Shown one piece after another: positions 43,936 through 55,884 of a stretch of DNA of 64,000 nucleotides. How positions within the stretch are numbered: position 1 is the stretch's first letter; each line of letters begins with the position of its first letter. The stretch covers positions 121,831,503-121,895,502 of the forward strand of contig CM041783.1 in NCBI GenBank assembly GCA_023374045.1. The letters run 5' to 3'. The notes under the pieces were generated by a model. That model saw nothing but the letters and a program-made list of their open reading frames with translations. It had not been told where the DNA came from and did no database searches. Source of the stretch: Limonium bicolor. Its lineage: Eukaryota; Streptophyta; Magnoliopsida; Caryophyllales; Plumbaginaceae. Position numbers and translations under genes: made by a program.

Positions 43936-44542
43936 TTTCAGTATATTCATGGGAGAAATAATACGAGAGTTCTAAATTTGACTGGATAACCCCTCTAAAA
44001 ACGCGATGAATCCAAAGAAAGTATATAAAAAATGAGACGATCAATCTAATGACATGAAAGTATGGAATATAGCTGAAAATAAGATTCAAAAACGTAATGA
44101 GATAAAAAAAAAGAATAGCACATGTACATGAAATAATGAAAATTAATGCTCGTGATGAAGATAAAACAATTAAAATAAATGGAAAATGATAGTAGTGCAG
44201 AGGACACACGGAGAAATAAAAATAGTGGCGATAAAACGGAGAAAATCAAAAAGAAAATAATAAATAATAGTAAGAGTGTAAATCGATCGAGTACATGAAA
44301 TAATGCTAGGTAATGACAAAACCGTGAAGCATTTTAAAACAATAGCAACAAAAATGACCAGATTAAAACGGATTACAAATAAAAGGCTCGTGCTCCCTTT
44401 TCCATGGGAATGTGAGGTTTAAGTGTCGGGAAAAAGAAATTCCTTCAGTTGAAAACGGGGATGACCGCCTTGTTTCTAGAAGCATGTTTATTTTCATATT
44501 TTTTGTTTCAATATAAACGGGTGAGAATTTTTGGTGTCTACA

Positions 44543-44555
44543 GATGGCTCCCCTT
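44543..44555 (-). other. polypurine tract of the Ogre-like element
   Basis: On the minus strand AAGGGGAGCCATC, directly before the LTR start TGTAGACACC. Confidence 0.8.
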
Positions 44556-44659
44556 GATTCAATTTTGTAAAACCTTGCAGAATTGGATCAAGATTGATGG
44601 GGCGCCAAAAATTCTCACTGCGGTTTAGTGGTGCATTGGGATGCGACCGTGAGTGCGTG

Positions 44660-45835
44660 AATACGATTGGAAGTACGAGGACTTATGACGAGCCTCGGTT
44701 AGATCTCGTGACATCTAACCCCAGGACTTATGATGAGCCTAGGATACTAACAATCCGACCTGGTTTTAGGGTGCACGAGGGCTTAGGAGTGCCTCAACTG
44801 GACCTCTTGACATCTAGTCCTAGGGCTTATGACGGGCCTAGAATGCGATTGAGAGTACAAGGACTTATGAGTGCCTCAACTAGACCTCTTGATATCTAGC
44901 TATAGGACTTATGACGAGCCTATAATACCAACAACCCGATTTGATTTAAGGTGCACGAGGGCTTAGGAGTGCCTCAACTGGACTTCTTGACATCCAGTCC
45001 TAGGGCTTATGACGGGCCTAGAATGCGATTGAGAGTACGAGGACTTAGGAGTGCCTCAACTAGACCTCTTGATATCTAGCTATAGGACTTATGATGAGCC
45101 TATAATACCAACAACCTGATTTGATTTAAGGTGCACGAGGGCTTAGGAGTGCCTCAACTGGACCTCTTGACATCCAGTCCTCGGGCTTATGACGGGCCTA
45201 GAATGCGATTGAGAGTACGAGGACTTAGGAGTGCCTCAACTAGACCTCTTGATATCTAGCTATAGGACTTATGACGAGCCTATAATACCAACAACCCGAT
45301 TTGATTTAAGGTGCACGAGGGCTTAGGAGTGCCTCAACTGGACCTCTTGACATCCAGTCCTAGGGCTTATGACGGGCCTAGAATGCGATTGAGAGTACGA
45401 GGACTTAGAGTGCCTCAACTAGACCTCTTTGATATCTAGTATAGGAATTATGACGAGCCTATAATACCAACAACCCGATTTGATTTAAGGTGCACGAGGG
45501 TTAGGAGTGCCTCAACTGGACCTCTTGACATCCAGTCCTAGGGCTTATGACGGGCCTAGAATGCGATTGAAGTACGAGGACTTGAGTGCCTCAACTAGAC
45601 CTCTTGATATCTAGCTATAGGACTTATGACGAGCCTATAATACCAACAACCCGATTTGATTTAAGGTGCACGAGGGCTTAGGAGTGCCTCAACTGGGCCT
45701 CTTGACATCCAGTCCTACGGCTTATGACGGGCCTAGAATGCGATTGAAAGTACGAGGACTTAGGAGTGCCTCACTAGACCTCTTGATATCTAGCTATAGG
45801 ACTTATGATGAGCCTATAATACTTATGGAGTTGTA
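44660..45835. repeat. 180-bp tandem array in the Ogre 3' region (about 6.5 copies)
   Basis: The mark GGTGCACGAGGGCTTAGG recurs at 44770, 44950, 45130, 45310, about 45488 and about 45665, i.e. exact 180-bp spacing at first, then 176-179 because of small deletions. Each unit consists of two related halves of about 90 bp (ACGAGGGCTTAGGAGTGCC... and ACGAGGACTTAGGAGTGCC...). The leftmost copy is more diverged. Confidence 0.93.
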
Positions 45836-46039
45836 CGAAACTCTGCTTTGAGTGGTTGATCTGAAGATGACTTTGATTGTGGATTGATTTGGGATTGGAT
45901 GCTTTTCGGTTGCTCCTGTGAGGGATGTGATAGATGTTGCCCTGTGCTTTGCCAATGTGGGACTCATGTTTCGATTTTGCTTTGACAGTTTTGCCCGATG
46001 TGCACTGTAGTTTCGGGATCCAGTAGGACTCTTGGCTCC

Positions 46040-46345
46040 AGAGTTCGAGATGGCTCCGATTTGATATGTGATTCCCTTGTGAGCAACGACTCTGGGATGG
46101 GTTCGGGTTCGATATGATCTGAGGGCTCGGTATGATCGGATGGCTCCAGTTTGATCTGTGACTCCCTTGTGAGCAACGACTCTGGGATGGTTGATGGGTT
46201 TGGTTCGATATGATCTGAGGGCTCCGGTATGATCGGATGGCTCCAGTTTGATCTGTGACTCCCTTGTGAGCAACGACTCTGGGATGGTTGATGGGTTTGG
46301 TTCGATATGATCTGAGGGCTCCGGTATGATCGGATGGCTCTAGTG
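46040..46345. repeat. second tandem array, 90-97 bp period (about 3 copies)
   Basis: CCCTTGTGAGCAACGACTCT at 46074, 46164 and 46261, with shared flanks GATATGATCTGAGGGCTC and GGTATGATCGGATGGCTC. Sequence unrelated by eye to the 180-bp array. Confidence 0.88.
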
Positions 46346-48150
46346 CGATTGGGTGGCTCCCTATACGGCCCTGAGATGACTCGGTGTGGCCCCGTGATGA
46401 TTTTCTTGATTGAGGCGAATTCCTCCATAGAGTGATGGCGATGACCTCGTGGTTCGAGGGGAGGAGGGTTTTTATTTGGGACGGGGTCGCACCCTGAGAG
46501 GGTTGCCTACGTACTCAACTCCCTGTTGAGATCAGACCTTACGTAGTTCATAATTCTTGACGAGCGAGGAGTTCGGTGGTGGGGGGATGTCTTGCGGGGC
46601 ATTTTCTTTGAACAGCGCCCGAAGACTTTTGATCCTTTGTTTTGATGGTGTGCGGTCTCGAGAATTGTTGTCGTGCCGGTTGGTGAAGGAGACAGGCTCT
46701 GTGCTGTGGCTTCCCCTTCTAAAGAGCATACTCATTTTCTCTTTCCGTGGTGTAGGATATTATGTCCGAACCGATGGATGCAAATCTATTCTACATGCAT
46801 TTTTTTGGAATTGGATATGATTGAATGCAAAGAGGATGTCGTGTCAAGGTGAGCTCACCAAGAATTCTAGTTAAGTCAGATTAGTCATTTCTGAGCCACT
46901 TCTTTCTTGAAAAATCTTCCCGAAAGAGGTCTCTCGGGATCTCTTATACCTTTCGTTTCCTTTCTTAAGGTCAGTTAGGCTTTCTTTAATCGGGGTGATG
47001 AACACTCATTTTTTCCCTACCTTCCTGATTTCCTTGACGCTCGTTTGTGCACGATTGTATTGACAAGATCGGACGCGTCGTAGCCGTTCATGTTTCGAAT
47101 TTGGTACTTTCAAATCAAGCAAATACCATCTCTAAGTCGGAGGTCTTTCGATGGGTTATAACGGGGCTGCAGGGCATGTGAGATGGGACTGGAGGATTCG
47201 TTTGAGGATTGTGTAGCTTTGGTGCAACGGAGGATATGCTTCACCTTCGCCATGGACGGAGTGATTTTGGACTCTTTTCGCATTGTGCGGATTATTATGT
47301 GTTCTCATTTTTGATTTGCACTTTCTTTGAGTAGTCTATTTGCATTTCGTGTTTGACATTTCTGGTCTCATCTATTTATCAAGTGTGAGGATTGAGTGTG
47401 TGTGAGACTTTCATTTCCTCCCTTTGCTATTTTGAGCGTTTTGTGCTCCGCTTCTCTCGTTTTTATCCTCTTTGGGTATTCTTTCAAGCTTTCCTCCATG
47501 CTTTAATGGTGGGGAAGGACCATGGCTCCAGCTCTTTTATCCTCTTTGCAGGGGTGAATGGTTGCGTGATGTGGGGTGGTATATCGTGGAGCTGTTTTCG
47601 AAAGAATTCTCAATGAAAGGCTCAGCGGGGTTACTAAGGGATCGTTTTAGGGTCAATAAGGCTTTTGGCCTTGTGGAGGTTTTCTTCGATCCTAGGTGCC
47701 TCGTCATCCTATTGACAGATAATTGTTTCCTCTACTATTCCCAAATTTTGACATGAATGGTAACGCGCTTTTCTCATCAATTTAGTTTCGGAAGGGAGTT
47801 CCTCACATGGTGCTTTGAAATTTAAATGCATCAAACGCTCTGGGTTTTGCACTCTGTGTTTCTCTCATGCACTCAACTCTCACGGGAGGTTAGAAATCCT
47901 TTCAAGACTCTTCGGGGAAAATGATACAAGAGTTCGGCGCCTTTGATGACTTATGTGACTTTCCTAGAATTAAAGATCGAGATGCACCTCGACACTGGGA
48001 TATGCAAATGCAAATGCAATTAAGCTAAACCTAATGCAGATGATAATGATGACTTTTGTGTGGATGCATTTTTTTTGTGGATGCATTTTTGGATTTTTGA
48101 ATGAATGCGTGTGTTTTTTGGATTTTTGTGACATTCAGACATAATATCGT
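46346..48150. other. Ogre 3' region between arrays and integrase
   Basis: About 1.8 kb with no recognisable protein domain; small open frames on both strands look random. A long region between pol and the 3' LTR is usual for Ogre-type elements. Confidence 0.6.
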
Positions 48151-48159
48151 TTCAGCCGG

Positions 48160-49437
48160 TCAAGATTGACAAGGCTTTGAAATTCTCCGTCCAAATCTGA
48201 GTAATACAGCACCATGAGGGGTTATTCTTTGACCAGATAAGGGCCCACCCAGTTCGGCTGAACTTCCCTCGTGGGTCTGGTAAATCTTTCTCAGCTCTTT
48301 TAGGACGAGATCACCCACTTGGATGTTTCGTTCTTTGACCCTTTTGTTGAACGCTAGCCATTCTCTTCTGGTAACCCTGGATGTGATATAATGCCTGAAG
48401 GCGTTTCTCATCAAGAAGGCAAGACTGTCAAACGCTGTTGCAACCAGTCACTTTCAGCAATTTTCAGTTCGTTAGTGACCCGAAGGTTGGAATTTCAAGC
48501 TCGATTGGCAAAACACATTCTGACCCATACACCAAGGAATACGGGGTGGCTCCGGTTGCAGTTTTGACAGTGGTTCGGTAACCCCAGAGAGCGTAGTGCA
48601 GCTTTTCTGGCCAATCTCTGTATGTTTCAACCATTTTCGCCAGTGCACTCTTTACAGCTTTGTTGGCGGCTTCGACTGCTCCGTTAGTCTGAGGTCTGTA
48701 TGGAGATGACCTGTGGTAACGGATGTTGTATTTTTCCATGACCCGGATGTGTCTCCGTCAAATTGGGGACCGTTGTCTGATACGAACTCTGATGGAACCC
48801 GTATCGGCATATGATATCTCGCTCGATGAACTGGGCAACTTGCTTTGATCCGATGTTGCGAACGACCGTGCCTCTACCCATTTGCTGAAATAGTCTATCG
48901 CCAAGGATGTAGCGTGTCCATTTGAAGCTTTAGGGGATTTCTCCAATGATGTCGATTCCCCATATAGAGAACGCCAAGGGAGCCATGGCTGTCAGGGGTA
49001 GGGGTGGCAGTGTTGCAAGTTAGCATGTGTCTGACACTTGGCGCACTTTTTCACAAATGCGTGACAGTCGCTTCCATCGTTGTCCAGTAGTACCCTAGTC
49101 TGAGGATTTCCGGGACAGGGAATGTCCTCCAGCATGGGTCCCACATACTCCCTCGTGGACATCCTCAACGACCTTATCAGCCTCTTTTCGGTCACATAAG
49201 TGTTGATTCCATTCGGCATTCTCTTGTAGACCCTGGTCCGCAGATCACATACTGATTTGACATTCTTCTCAGTGCGATGCGGTCCTGCTTAGTGGCTTCT
49301 GGGGTACTCTCCTTTTCTGAGGAAATTCTCAATGTCCGAACCACTTTCTTTTTCTCTTCTGCTTCGATGGCTCCAATTTCGAACGAGGGTATGGTCATCG
49401 TTATCCACAAGGGAAAGTATAATGAGCCGCTTGGCAC
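48160..49437 (-). pseudogene. Ogre-like integrase (frameshifted)
   Basis: From right to left: N-terminal zinc-binding part with CHAFVKKCAKCQTHANL (49075-49020 region); core with AIDYFSKWVEARSF (about 48910; first catalytic Asp region just upstream, reading GIDIIGE-like in another frame), second Asp in the split segment near 48770-48790, and SSPYRPQTNGAVEAANKAVK (48700-48650, catalytic Glu). The conserved ALWGYRTTVKTATGATPYSLVYGSE follows, then the C-terminal FNKRVKERNIQVGDLVLKELRK and a GPL...RITPHGAVLL end (48340-48180). At least four frame changes separate the parts. Confidence 0.9.
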
Positions 49438-49442
49438 TTGGA

Positions 49443-50099
49443 TTACTGAAGCAGAGAGGCTAAAGAGTGCAAAGATGTTTCTGGCTCCGGTTCACATGCT
49501 TGAAAGTATTTCGAAAGCAGGTGATTAGATGAAAGGTAGTCATGGTAGGGGATCAACCGTTCTTCTCTGATCTCCCAAGTCTGGTTGACTTGTGAAATAA
49601 CGAGATTGGAATCGCCAAAGACCTCTAACTCCTCCACTTGCAATTCTAACGCCATTTCAAGTCCCAGGATGCAGGCTTCGTACTCTGCCATATTATTAGT
49701 GACTGGGTAATTGATTTTTACCGCAGCTGGAAGCAGATCTCCCTCAGGATGGATTAACAAGATTCCGGCCCCTTTACCCTTATTATTGACGGCACCATCG
49801 AAGTATAACCTCCAGCAGGTTTTTCGTAATGTCATGATTTGTTCGTCTGGGAAGTCGTCATTGCCGAAGAACTCGGATGCTACCGGGCATTCTGCTAGGT
49901 GTTCGGCTATGGCACTCCCTTTGATTGACTTTTGAATTTTGAAAGTGATATCGAATTCAGACAACAATAGGGACCATCTGGATAAGCGATCGTCTAGAAT
50001 TGGCTTTTCTAGAAGGTACTTTATAGGGTTCATGCGCGCAATCAGATGAACCTCTTGCCCTAACAAGTAGTGCCTTAGCTTCTTCGTAGCCCAGACCAA
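49443..50099 (-). pseudogene. Ogre-like RNase H end plus archaeal-type second RNase H
   Basis: A 218-codon minus-strand frame. Residues 1-60 finish the classical RNase H/connection (KKLRHYLLGQEVHL, DDRLSRWSLLLSEFDI). From residue 95 a second RNase H fold begins: WRLYFDGAVNNKGKGAG (Asp 101), NNMAEYEACILGLEMA (Glu 139) and LEVFGDSNLVISQ (Asp 163), the pattern of archaeal-type RNase H found in the Tat lineage. All three acids are intact. The frame ends by shifting before integrase. Confidence 0.88.
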
Positions 50100-50520
50100 A
50101 GCAGCACAGAATTTGTGAATGTCAGAGTATCGTGTTTCTGCATCGACCCATTTCTTGCTGATATGGTAGATCGATTTTCACGCGGTGGGGATCCTTGTTC
50201 CTGGGCAGCATGGCGCCCATGACGTTTCTCGAGTGAGGTAAAGATCATTGGTTTCCTCCTGGGGCGGTACCAAGACGGGCGGGTTCTGCAAATAGGTTTT
50301 GATCTTCTCAAAGGCTTCCTGACACTGTTCATTCCAGACTTTAGATGCGTCTTTCTTCAACAGACGGAAGATAGGCTCAGGTCTCAGTTAGCTGCATGAT
50401 GAATCTTCTGATGTACTGATTCTGCCTAAGAAACCTCTGATTTCTTTTTCGGTCTTCGGAGGAGGCATTTCTTGAATGGCCTTTATCTTTCTGGGTCTAC
50501 CTCGATTCCTCGGGTAGTGA
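50100..50520 (-). pseudogene. Ogre-like RT-RNase H connection
   Basis: EQCQEAFEKIKTYLQNPPVLVPP at about 50330-50255 marks the connection and start of classical RNase H. The following segments (ETRYSDIHKFCAALVW region) are in other frames at 50230-50100, so at least two frameshifts occur. Confidence 0.85.
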
Positions 50521-52065
50521 TCATGAAGCCCAAAAGCTTTCCCCGGTCACTCCGAATGTACATTTCTCGGGGTTTAGCTTCATTTGGTACTTCCGCATCC
50601 GATCAAAGAACTTTCTCAGGTTATCAAGGTCCTCCCGTTGGGCAGCTTTGACGATCATGTCGTCTACGTATACCTCTACTTCTTTATGAATCATATCATG
50701 CAACAAGGTAGTGGCAGCTCTTTGATACGTGGCTCCGGCATTTTTCAAACCAAAGGGCATGTTCACGTAACAAAAGGTTCCCCACTGTGTAATAAAAGAT
50801 GTTTTTCTGATCTCTACAGCCATCGGATCTGGTTGTAACCGAAAATCCATGAATGACAGTAGTGCATGTTGGGCAGTGTTGTCAACAAGGATATCGATGT
50901 GGGGTAAGGGAAAGCTGTCCTTGGGACTGGCCTCATTTAAGTCTCGAAAATCGATGCACACACGCACTTTCCCATTTTTCTTAGGGACTGCTACGATGTT
51001 TGCTAGCCAATCGGGGTAGTTGACGACCCGGATAAAGCCAACACGTAACAACTTTTCAACTTCTTCTTTCACTTTCAGTTGATGCTCGGGTTTCATCCTT
51101 CTTAAACGTTGTTTCTTAGGTTTGGCATTAGGATACAACGGTATTCGGTGTTGGACAATGTCGGGGTCAATCCCCGGCATGTCTGCATAGCTCCAAGCAA
51201 AAACATCGACATACTCAATTAGCAGGGAAGTCAAGTCACGTTTTTCCGTTTCACTCAGACCCAAACCGACTTGTAAAGTTTTGGGGTTATCAGGTGTTCC
51301 GATGTTTATTGCTACAGTGTCCTCTACAATCTGAGTGTGGGTGGAATATTGTTCGATGGGAGGCATACTCTCCTCATCGTACTCCTCTTCTTCGGCCTCA
51401 AGATTTTGCGATGAATCAAGCAGTTGAGAAGACAGAATAGACGAGAAATCCGAACGAACTGAATTTTCATTAATATCCGATGAGCTTGGAAGCTCAGAGA
51501 TTGCAAGAAAATTGCCACCACTTTTACAAGTGAAAATAAGTGGTGGCGATCCATCCCTTAATCCGAATCTACTTGCATTGTCGACGCTCCTGATACAACT
51601 GTAACTACCATCATCACTAAAACTATCACCGTCGCTATCACTATCGTTATCATCGCTACTGCTAACTAGGCTAACTAAGTAAGGCTCCCGGGGAATCAGC
51701 TCTTCTTTCTTATGATAGACGACAAGACACGCTCCATGGCCATCTACCGAGGGTGCGGGGTCCTTGATGACTGGTTTGATCGTGACACTGCTCTCCGCTG
51801 CATCCTCGGGCATTCCTTGGTTGCATCCCTTGTCGCCATGGTCTTCAAGGCATGAGTAGAGGAGAAGTAAAGTGGTCGACCAGCTCTCCCACTCCATTGT
51901 CTCCTGACTTCCCTGAGCTTGAACTGCTTTCTGCTTATCACAACTCACAGATACACATGGTTCAAGGTTAACTGGTAAGAAAAAATCTAGGGGATTCTTA
52001 CATGTGAATCTGTCAACATACCTGGCATTTCTGTGAATCCTAACCCGGCTCCTCGGCCCCAGCAT
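50521..52065 (-). pseudogene. Ogre-like reverse transcriptase
   Basis: A 514-codon open minus-strand frame. Residues 1-250 are an acidic, Ser/Asp-rich linker (SSSDDNDSDSDGDSFSDDGS). RT follows: PGIDPDIVQHRIPLYPNAKP, EVEKLLRVGFIRVVNYPDWLAN, GKVRVCIDFRDLNEASPKDSFPLP, MDF near the first catalytic Asp, YVNMPFGLKNAGATYQRA, and an intact YVDDMIVKA active site at 50670-50650. The frame ends in GFWAS where related proteins continue in another frame. The codon at 52065 is simply the first ATG in this frame; true translation would be as part of gag-pol. Best-preserved domain of this pol. Confidence 0.9.
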
Positions 52066-52147
52066 ATGGTGCTAACGGCTCTACCATGCCCTGTAGCTCC
52101 TTTCCTAATCCATTCCCCTGTTTGTAGCCCATCCGAGACATCATGTG

Positions 52148-52212
52148 CTGTGATGGGGGCTATAGACACTAGGGTCGAAGTAGAGAGGAGTGATGAAAGA
52201 AGTTTGACTTAC
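52148..52212 (-). other. candidate 65-bp intron between protease and RT
   Basis: Minus strand: GTAAGT donor at 52212-52207 preceded by CAG, pyrimidine-rich interior, acceptor CATCACAG ending at 52148. The exon phase is 0 on both sides, and downstream the frame reads a G-patch-like GYKQGNGLGKELQG. Ogre elements are known for an intron at this place. The unspliced frame instead stops at 52141. Confidence 0.6.
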
Positions 52213-52796
52213 CTGCTGCGCCGGTTTCGCCACTGTGAACCCCCCAAGGGTTAGCTCCTGTTGACCTGGCGCTTTGATCTCGAACAGTTGGGATTCATTC
52301 CTTGCCTCTCCTAGCACCTCCACGATCCGTCCTCCATGCTTAAACTTGAGCTTTTGGTGGACTACTGAGGGCACACCCTTGATTTGGTCAATGAAATTCC
52401 GGCCCAGCAGTAAGTTGAAGGTGGAAGAAATATCAATGACCATCACTTCGATAGAGAAGGAGGCATCCTCGATTAGGATTGGCAGGGTGATCATCCCCAA
52501 CACTTTTCTGTGGCTGTTATCGTATGCGCTTAAAGTCATCTACAGGTTTGAGATCGTTATACCCCATGTGTCGAGCAACACGCAGGGCAGACATTTACTT
52601 CAGCACCGTCATCGATGAGTGTCTTGGGGACGTTGAAACCCCCAGCTTTTACAGATATGTAAAGGGCTCGTCCAGACTGGCGGGAGATTTCCTCATCCGT
52701 GAAGGTGATTGCCATAGCAGGGGTCTGGGTCAAGTGGGCTACGATGGCGTCTACACTGACCGTTTGTTTCTTGTCCATTTTAAGATGTCGGGCCAC
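52213..52796 (-). pseudogene. Ogre-like aspartic protease
   Basis: TPAMAITFTDEEI, then VPKTLIDDGAEVNVCP with DDG at the DTG/DSG active-site position (about 52625-52585). A frameshift near 52550 separates it from the second half: TLSAYDNSHRKVLGMITLPI and STFNLLLGRNFID, conserved in Tat-lineage proteases, up to VAKPAQQ at the candidate splice donor. It would process the gag-pol polyprotein. Confidence 0.87.
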
Positions 52797-54209
52797 TGCA
52801 TTCTTGTGTTCCTCTGATGGTCAATAGGGACCAGATTGTGATGGGATGCTCGTGCTCTTCAACTTCTTGAGCAATTCTTCTTCTCCAGCCAATTTACTTT
52901 CCGATTCACTCAAAGTGAGATCATGCACTTTCTGGGTAATGACGCAGCCTCTTCAGCAAGCTCGACCGGCTTGTAGGTTTTCCTGAACGGTAAGATGATG
53001 AGTCTGACTTAGATCTTCATCTTTGATCAAAAAGGGTGCCCTGATCGGGGTTACCGCAGGAGGACCATCATCTTCGTTGGTGATCAGGATGACGTTGCAC
53101 CAGAGATTCTCCTTCCTCGCCGTTCGGCAACCTTCTGTTGGCACCAAGCTTCTACCACTCCAATGCTTTCATAGTGTTGTAGAGCTCTCGTGCCTCAAAA
53201 TTCAGTCACGAGTAACTCAAGGTTTTTTCCATTTGTCGTCCTACATCAGTAGAGTGATATAGACACACCTTCCTGTCCTACAGACGCCGACTGTAGCACG
53301 TATCATGCGTCATAGCTAATGACTCATGCATTTGCGGGGAATATGTGTGCTGGATTTCTGGACGACGAACTCGGAAGGCGTCTAGCTCGGAGATAGTACG
53401 ATCGGAGGGGGTGTGCTTGATTGGCTGGCTAAGAGGAGTTCTCGATGGCATGGATCCTTATGATTCGCTAACATCTGAATCTTTCTCTTCTCCCATCAGA
53501 CTCATCATATTTACATGCCTGGGGATAGAATTGTTTTGAGTGTTCGGATTAGTTTTCGGGAATTCCACCTCCCCTGCATCGATCAAGTCCTGGATGGCAT
53601 GCCGCAAGGCCGGACAATATTCAGTACCATGTCCCTTGATCATGTGGTATTCGCAGAAACTGGCGAGGGTTGGTTCCCATCTGGGTAACTCCTGGTTTGG
53701 GTTTCGGGTGTCTCCAGCAAAAACCCACTTTCTTCAGCTTTTCATAGGCTTTGTCCATTGGCATTCCTAAGCTAGTGTAATTCCTTCTGGATTGAGTTTG
53801 GTAGCTGCTTGGCGGTGGAGTTGCAGAGTAGTTTGAGGTTGACCCACTAACTTGGGCTTGAAATACTGGGGCTGGGATTGATTAGTTGATGGGGTAGGGA
53901 CAGATTCTCCAATTGTGTTGCCTTGGACTGCCTGTTCTAATAATTCATCCCTCTAGGGTTTGACCCTTGAAAATTCAAACCCTTCAGACGTCCAGCTAGG
54001 GACAGTTCTTCTGCAGCAGTGGCAGCAGCTTTCAAGTGTCGGAAATCACAAATTCCGAGGGACTTAAGATGGTCTGAATAAGGGTTTCCAGGCAATCGAT
54101 AATGATTTTATTTGCTCATTCGTTGGGCCGGTCTAGCATCTGCCCGCCTTCTCTCTCCATCTGGTGATGAATTCCATCACTGTCTCATGATTTCTTGGTC
54201 TCATGGTTT
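52797..54209 (-). pseudogene. Ogre-like gag C-terminal half, zinc knuckle, gag-protease linker
   Basis: Gag continues from 54209 with ETVMEFITRWRERR and then several stops. A knuckle of form C-X2-H-X4-H-X4-C (CEYHMIKGHGTEYC) at about 53658-53615 is the variant typical of Tat gag, followed by ALRHAIQDLIDAGEVEF. Upstream of the protease the linker EDDGPPAVTPIRAPFLIKDEDL lies at about 53080-53015. Multiple frame changes and stops; not functional as read. Confidence 0.8.
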
Positions 54210-55335
54210 CTAGGTCTCTCCGGGTGACCCTAGGTGAGTGTTATAACTGTACTGCTCCACGAAAGCCTGGTAGACCTCTTCTAACTTTTTCCCTGAGAAA
54301 TCCATTCTTGATACCCAAGTTTGGGCTGACCCTTCAAGATAACTGGGGAAACAAATTATCTTCATCTCACCATCTAGCCCGTACATGGTCATGACCCGGT
54401 CGAATTGGGCAAGATGGTGCCTAGGGTCCCCTTTCCCGGAGTACTTAGAGATTTCCGGCAGCTTCAGATTTTCAGGCAACTTGGAGTTTGGCTTCATTCG
54501 AAAATGATGGAAACCCAACATCTTTGCTCGATCCCCGAGCTGTATCTCTGCTAGTAACTCCTCTTTTAAAGATTTTTTCATTTGAACAAAGTCAATTGGA
54601 AGGTGCTCAGCAGGTGGGGCTTGACTATAGCCATGAATCAACTGGTTAGACTTGTGGTAGCAGTTGGGTCTGGGGAATTGCTTCCTCAAAATGGACAGCA
54701 TGTCCGGGGGTGGTGTACTGGTATTGATTGAGTTGGATGGGGTCAGGGTGTGGTGAGTTTGAATGAATGAATTCAGGTTGCTTGGCTTGATATAGAGCTG
54801 TTTGGACAGTGGCTCCAGCGGGTGGGAACGGTGGTAGTCTGGGGAAGGTGGTTGGTACTGTAGGAACCGTGGTAATGATTGGAGGTGGCATGGGTGCTCC
54901 TGAAAGTAGGTCAGTTGTCTGAAACGTTGTGGTCACTGGGTGGATGATGGTACGTTCTTTCCTTGTGGTCGGTTGTGGTATGGTGGTGTTGAACATAGGG
55001 TTTTGATTACTCCAGAATTGGTTGGGGTGTGGGGAGTCCTCAATATAATCCTCGTCAGGGTCATCCGTAAGGTATGGGTCCTTTCCTTTGGCTGCCCTTT
55101 CTTGGCGCAGTTGCTCTTCTAGCCTTTCAACGGCCTGTTTCAGCATATTCTCATTCCTTGTTGACTGTTCTAGCATACGGTAGAGAACATTTGGGTCAGG
55201 AAGGTGTAAGCCACTGCCACCAGTCCCTAGGACTGCACTCGCGCTCGCCTCGATAGCTGAGGTGGCTGGGGCGTTTTCCGGGGCCGTTGGATTGATCAGG
55301 TTTTGGTCCATGGTTTCCGACGAGGTTTCAGTCAC
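54210..55335 (-). pseudogene. Ogre-like gag N-terminal half (capsid)
   Basis: Minus frame 55335-54646 begins MTETSSETMDQNLI and contains a coiled-coil-like segment (LEEQLRQERAAKGKDP) and a Pro/Thr-rich region. A frame change near 54670 leads to 54701-54210 with the Retrotrans_gag core: LPENLKLPEISKYSGKGDPR, LAQFDRVMTMYG and CFPSYLEGSAQTWVSRM. Forms the particle shell. One clear frameshift plus further breaks downstream. Confidence 0.87.
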
Positions 55336-55884
55336 GGTGTCACTGGCCAGCCTGCCCAGGGAATCTCTTTTCCACAGTCGAGTAATGTTGGTGAAACTGG
55401 AAGAGAACTCCTGACACTCTATTCTGCTCTGGTTGGTTTTCTGCGATACCAGGGAATATGGAATACGTGGAAGATGTCAGTATGAAAGCAAGTTAAAAAG
55501 GATGGGAGAGGGAACGAGGAGGGAGGGGTCGTCCCCGGTGTTGTGTAAAGACATGTGAAAACGGTTGAATTTTTTTGTGAAAACGATAAAGGGGAAAAGC
55601 GCACGAGCCGGTTCCATCTCCAGAACAACGGTTATGCTATCATCACTTAACCGCGATTGCAATGTTGTGGGGAATGGGGAGTTACATTCAAATCCACAGG
55701 GGAAACATGATATTAGTTTAAAGAGAAACATTACATAGTCGATCCTTCATAACGGGAAAGGGGAATTACATCTGAATCAAAAGGGGAGACATGATGTCTA
55801 CTAGATAAGACAAAATATCATTACATAGGCGCACTTCCAGGATTACATCAAAATGAAAAAGGGAAGAAGTTAAGGGGTCAATAA
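55336..55884. other. spacer between ORF1 and gag in the Ogre-like element
   Basis: About 550 bp without a convincing protein; short antisense and sense frames only. Confidence 0.6.

Larger units (their letters stand above)
38428..44542 (-). repeat. Ogre-like 3' LTR (6115 bp)
   Basis: Plus-strand borders TGTGGAGGG (38428) and GGTGTCTACA (44542); on the minus strand it starts TGTAGACACC. Nearly identical over its whole visible length to 58849-64000. The first about 100 bp near the left border differ more between copies than the rest. Contains, from left: GC-rich start, TTGAC cluster, TGGGCC cluster, a TATA box and two tRNA-like segments. Confidence 0.93.

Noticed and set aside
44660..45835. 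CRISPR array
   Set aside because: Units are contiguous 180-bp tandem repeats without unique spacers, in plant retrotransposon DNA.
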